From Bacteroidota bacterium (lineage in GTDB: Bacteria > Bacteroidota > Bacteroidia > Chitinophagales > Chitinophagaceae): a stretch of DNA of 6,080 bases. Made by a program: the position numbers and the translations under genes. Positions 3,745 to 6,080 of this stretch are shown piece after piece (within the stretch, counting starts at the first letter, position 1; each line of letters begins with the position of its first letter). The notes beneath the pieces were generated by a model that worked only from the letters and a program-made list of their open reading frames with translations, was not told the origin of the DNA and searched no databases. Where the stretch lies: the NCBI GenBank assembly GCA_023423835.1, contig JAFAEW010000042.1, forward strand, positions 1 to 6,080, given 5' to 3'.

Positions 3745-5907
3745 ATGTTGTTATTTCTAACTTTGGATCTATCGCTGCCTCTAAAAAATCCGGTGATCAT
3801 TTTTTCACTGGTGCTTTTCATCATATTATTCGCTCCGATCCTTCTTTCAAAGATAAAAGTTCCTCATATCATCGGACTAATAATTGCCGGTGTAATTGTG
3901 GGTCAGCACGGTCTCAATCTGTTGCGAAGAGATGCGAGTATCACCTTATTTGGTACGGTGGGATTGTTATACATCATGTTCATCGCGGGTCTTGAAATAG
4001 ACATGGGTGAATTTAAAAAGAACAGTAAAAAGATCATCTTTTTCGGGCTTACCACTTTCTTCTTGCCTTTGGTAGCGGGATCACTGGCCAGTCATTTCAT
4101 TTTAGGATATTCATATCTTACTTCTATCTTGCTGGCGAGCATGTTTTCAACACATACGCTGGTTTCCTATCCGATTGCAAGCCGGTATGGGGTAGCAAAA
4201 AACAAGGCAGTCATGCTGACGATCGGTGGCACAATGATTACTGACATTTTTGCCTTGCTTATATTGGCAATCGTTTCAGGGCTGGCAAAAGGTGATGTGT
4301 CAAATACCTTCTGGATTCAACTTGGCGTTTCTTCGGTTGTATTTGTAGCGATCGTATTTTTTATATTTCCCATAATGATCCGCTGGTTTTTTAAAAAGTT
4401 TGAAGACAGCGTGTCGCAATACATTTTCGTTCTCGCAATGGTATTTCTGGCTTCTTTCATGGCCGAACTCGCGGGCATTGAGGCCATTATCGGGGCTTTC
4501 TTTTCAGGTCTCGTGCTAAACAAGTTCGTTCCTGCAAGTTCGCCGCTAATGAACCGGATCGACTTTGTCGGAAATGCGATTTTCATACCCTTTTTCCTGA
4601 TAGGCGTTGGAATGCTGGTTGACATTTCTGTTCTTGCCAAGGGCTGGGGAGCCTTAAGGGTAGCCGGCGTTATTATAGTTGTCGCTATGGTTACGAAATA
4701 TCTGGCAGCGCTCCTGACGCGAAAAGTTTTGAAGTTGTCGAAAGATGAAGGAATGATGATTTTCGGGCTCAGCTCTTCTCATGCGGCAGCCACCCTCGCC
4801 ATCATACTCGTTGGCTATAATATTATTACGGGAGAAACGCCGGCCGGAGAACCGATCCGTTTACTGAATGAAGACGTACTTAATGGAACAATCCTGCTCA
4901 TATTGATAAGTTGTGCCGTAAGCTCCTTTGCAGTTGAAAAAGCATCGCGAAATATTGCTATCACCGAACAGGCGGAGGAAGATTCAGTGACCGATTCAAA
5001 TGAAAAGATCCTGATCTCCGTCGCGTATTCAGACCGGTTGGATGAGCTGGTGGATTTAGGATTGATGCTGAAACCTAAAAAAAGCAACATTCCTGTTTAT
5101 GCGCTTCATGTTACCGATGAGGGTAAAACAAATAATAAAGGCAGCACCGAAGGAAAGAAAATACTTGAAAAGGCAGTGAAACATGCGGCGGCAACGGAAA
5201 ACGATATCATCCCATTGTCAAGATTTGACTCCAATATCAGTAATGGGATTGTTTATACCGTACGGGAACATAATATTACCGATATTCTTATAGGATTACA
5301 TAAAAATGGCGAAACGCAGAGTTTTTTGGGGCCGAAAGCGGAAATGATCCTGAAGAAGACTTTGGAAACACTCTACATTTATAAACCGGTGCAGCCGTTG
5401 AATACATTGAAACGAATGCTGGTAGTGATGCCGGAGAATGTGGAATCAGAACCTGGATTTGTACACTGGTTCAATAAACTGCACATCATAGCTAAGGAAC
5501 TAGGAGGCATGTCGATAGCGTTTTTCGGACACCGGCAATCGCTGGAAGAAATTAAAACGCTGAGAAGCCGTATGACCAATGCCGTGCAGGCATCGTTTTC
5601 AGAATTTTCCGTTTGGGAAGACTTCCTGATTTTCAGCCGTGAATTAAAACAAAATGATCTTTTCGTAATCATCTCATCGCGTAAAAACCATCCGTCTTAC
5701 ACGCAGTATCTTGAGAAAATTCCTTATTATTTAAACCGGTATTTCGTGAATAATAGCTTCATTATTCTATATCCGAAGCAACTGGAATTTGGAATAAATA
5801 TGGCCGATATACAGCAGGTAGATACAAACTTTCTGGAAACCTTCAACACTAATAAAGGCGTTGCCGGCAAAGCATTTAATGTATTCAGGAAGTGGTGGAA
5901 GAACTAA
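3745..5907 (+). CDS. CPA2 (KefB/NapA-type) cation:proton antiporter with C-terminal USP-like domain
   Basis: The 720-residue protein has an N-terminal membrane part (about 15-397, some 12-13 hydrophobic segments) of the Na+/H+ exchanger CPA2 family, which swaps Na+ or K+ for H+ across the inner membrane. Family marks are KVPHIIGLIIAGVIVGQHGL (38-57), AGLEIDMGEF (81-90), the discontinuous-helix region GGTMITDIFALLIL (161-174, with Thr166-Asp167 where NapA has Asp-Asp and KefC has Gln-Asp), PFFLIGVGMLVD (282-293) and the late helix SSSHAAATLAIILVGY (343-358). The soluble cytoplasmic tail looks like two universal stress protein (USP)-type halves (about 420-548 and 556-680). The first has IGLHKNG...FLGP (516-530), a degenerate form of the G-x2-G-x9-G(S/T) nucleotide loop, so ATP binding is doubtful. 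It lacks the TrkA-N domain of true KefB/KefC. The ATG at 3745 is chosen because the first helix follows it. The gene is intact and 26 bases downstream of the lipoprotein gene. Ion specificity cannot be told from sequence. Confidence 0.93.
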   Translation: MLLFLTLDLSLPLKNPVIIFSLVLFIILFAPILLSKIKVPHIIGLIIAGVIVGQHGLNLLRRDASITLFGTVGLLYIMFIAGLEIDMGEFKKNSKKIIFFGLTTFFLPLVAGSLASHFILGYSYLTSILLASMFSTHTLVSYPIASRYGVAKNKAVMLTIGGTMITDIFALLILAIVSGLAKGDVSNTFWIQLGVSSVVFVAIVFFIFPIMIRWFFKKFEDSVSQYIFVLAMVFLASFMAELAGIEAIIGAFFSGLVLNKFVPASSPLMNRIDFVGNAIFIPFFLIGVGMLVDISVLAKGWGALRVAGVIIVVAMVTKYLAALLTRKVLKLSKDEGMMIFGLSSSHAAATLAIILVGYNIITGETPAGEPIRLLNEDVLNGTILLILISCAVSSFAVEKASRNIAITEQAEEDSVTDSNEKILISVAYSDRLDELVDLGLMLKPKKSNIPVYALHVTDEGKTNNKGSTEGKKILEKAVKHAAATENDIIPLSRFDSNISNGIVYTVREHNITDILIGLHKNGETQSFLGPKAEMILKKTLETLYIYKPVQPLNTLKRMLVVMPENVESEPGFVHWFNKLHIIAKELGGMSIAFFGHRQSLEEIKTLRSRMTNAVQASFSEFSVWEDFLIFSRELKQNDLFVIISSRKNHPSYTQYLEKIPYYLNRYFVNNSFIILYPKQLEFGINMADIQQVDTNFLETFNTNKGVAGKAFNVFRKWWKN

Positions 5908-5939
5908 AGAAACAGTAAGTAAACGTTTTTTCGTCCAAC
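5908..5939. other. Short convergent intergenic gap, no clear terminator
   Basis: Only 32 bases separate the antiporter stop from the stop of the minus-strand gene. ACG-TTTTTT-CGT (5923-5934) is the only inverted repeat seen and its stem is three bases, so an efficient bidirectional terminator is not evident. Confidence 0.5.
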
Positions 5940-6080
5940 CTATTCCTTCACAAACTTTTTGGCTATTACCGGGCTTCCGGCTGTTTCTATCCGAAGCAGA
6001 TAATTGCCGGGTTTCAGGTTGCTGATGTTCCAGTTATAGCTGCTACCGGTGGTGGTGACGGATGCTTTTGTCATGCCCAT
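5940..6080 (-). CDS. C-terminal end of a secreted protein with a type IX secretion (type A) sorting domain, 5' truncated
   Basis: On the minus strand the frame is open from the right edge to a TAG at 5942-5940 and encodes 46 residues. The sequence contains YNWNISNLKPGNYLLRIETA and ends IAKKFVKE. This is the standard end of the type A T9SS sorting domain: a 'L-x-PG-x-Y-x-LRIE' strand, a short turn, then a strand ending in KK(F/V)VK(E) at the stop. Such domains direct cargo through the type IX secretion system to the cell surface or outside, where they are usually cleaved off. The functional part of the protein lies to the right of the window, so the cargo's activity is unknown. The gene is convergent with the antiporter gene and not part of its transcript. 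The Met at the edge is almost certainly internal. Confidence 0.88.
   Translation of the reverse strand: MGMTKASVTTTGSSYNWNISNLKPGNYLLRIETAGSPVIAKKFVKE

Noticed and set aside
3702..3995. 97-codon plus-strand frame overlapping the antiporter start
   Set aside because: It is an out-of-frame shadow of the antiporter N-terminus with a His/Ser/Arg-rich, non-protein-like sequence.

Overview
The window reads as a fragment of a Bacteroidota chromosome. A cut-off reading frame at the right edge, on the minus strand, ends like a type IX secretion (Por) sorting domain. The left edge holds the last strand of an outer-membrane beta-barrel, most like a TonB-dependent receptor. Start codons have no well-placed Shine-Dalgarno sequence, as is usual in this phylum, and base composition is moderate to AT-rich. 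The proteins look most like those of Chitinophagia/Sphingobacteriia-type lineages, but the genus cannot be set from the sequence alone.

Layout: (1) 1-94, 3' end of an outer-membrane receptor gene. (2) 186-1775, a complete membrane-anchored S41 carboxyl-terminal processing protease with PDZ domain and intact Ser/Lys/Gln catalytic residues. (3) 1874-2233, a small SnoaL/NTF2-like protein. (4) 2234-3151, about 920 bases with no credible protein gene but three strong same-strand intrinsic terminators, repeated GTGA...TCAC dyads and a structured GC-richer patch. (5) 3152-3718, a coiled-coil lipoprotein. (6) 3745-5907, a CPA2/KefB-like monovalent cation:proton antiporter with a cytoplasmic USP-like tail, 26 bases after the lipoprotein and probably transcribed with it. 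(7) 5940-6080, minus strand, C-terminal tail of a secreted T9SS cargo protein, convergent with the antiporter.

The protein genes are ordinary envelope and housekeeping functions: periplasmic proteolysis, ion/pH homeostasis and surface export. They do not form one obvious pathway. The most interesting part is the non-coding stretch. Each of the three terminators is preceded by a similar series of elements: a GTGA...TCAC dyad, then a 7/8 match to the Bacteroidota -7 box TAnnTTTG, then a TTTCA(n)CCC...TTCT linker (very G-poor in modules 2 and 3), then the hairpin and T-tract. I interpret this as a possible tandem array of three related small RNAs of about 80-110 nt, perhaps controlled by a shared regulator. 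The terminators are well supported by sequence. The promoter and sRNA calls are inference. A second notable element is a 31-base near-perfect dyad just upstream of the lipoprotein-antiporter pair.
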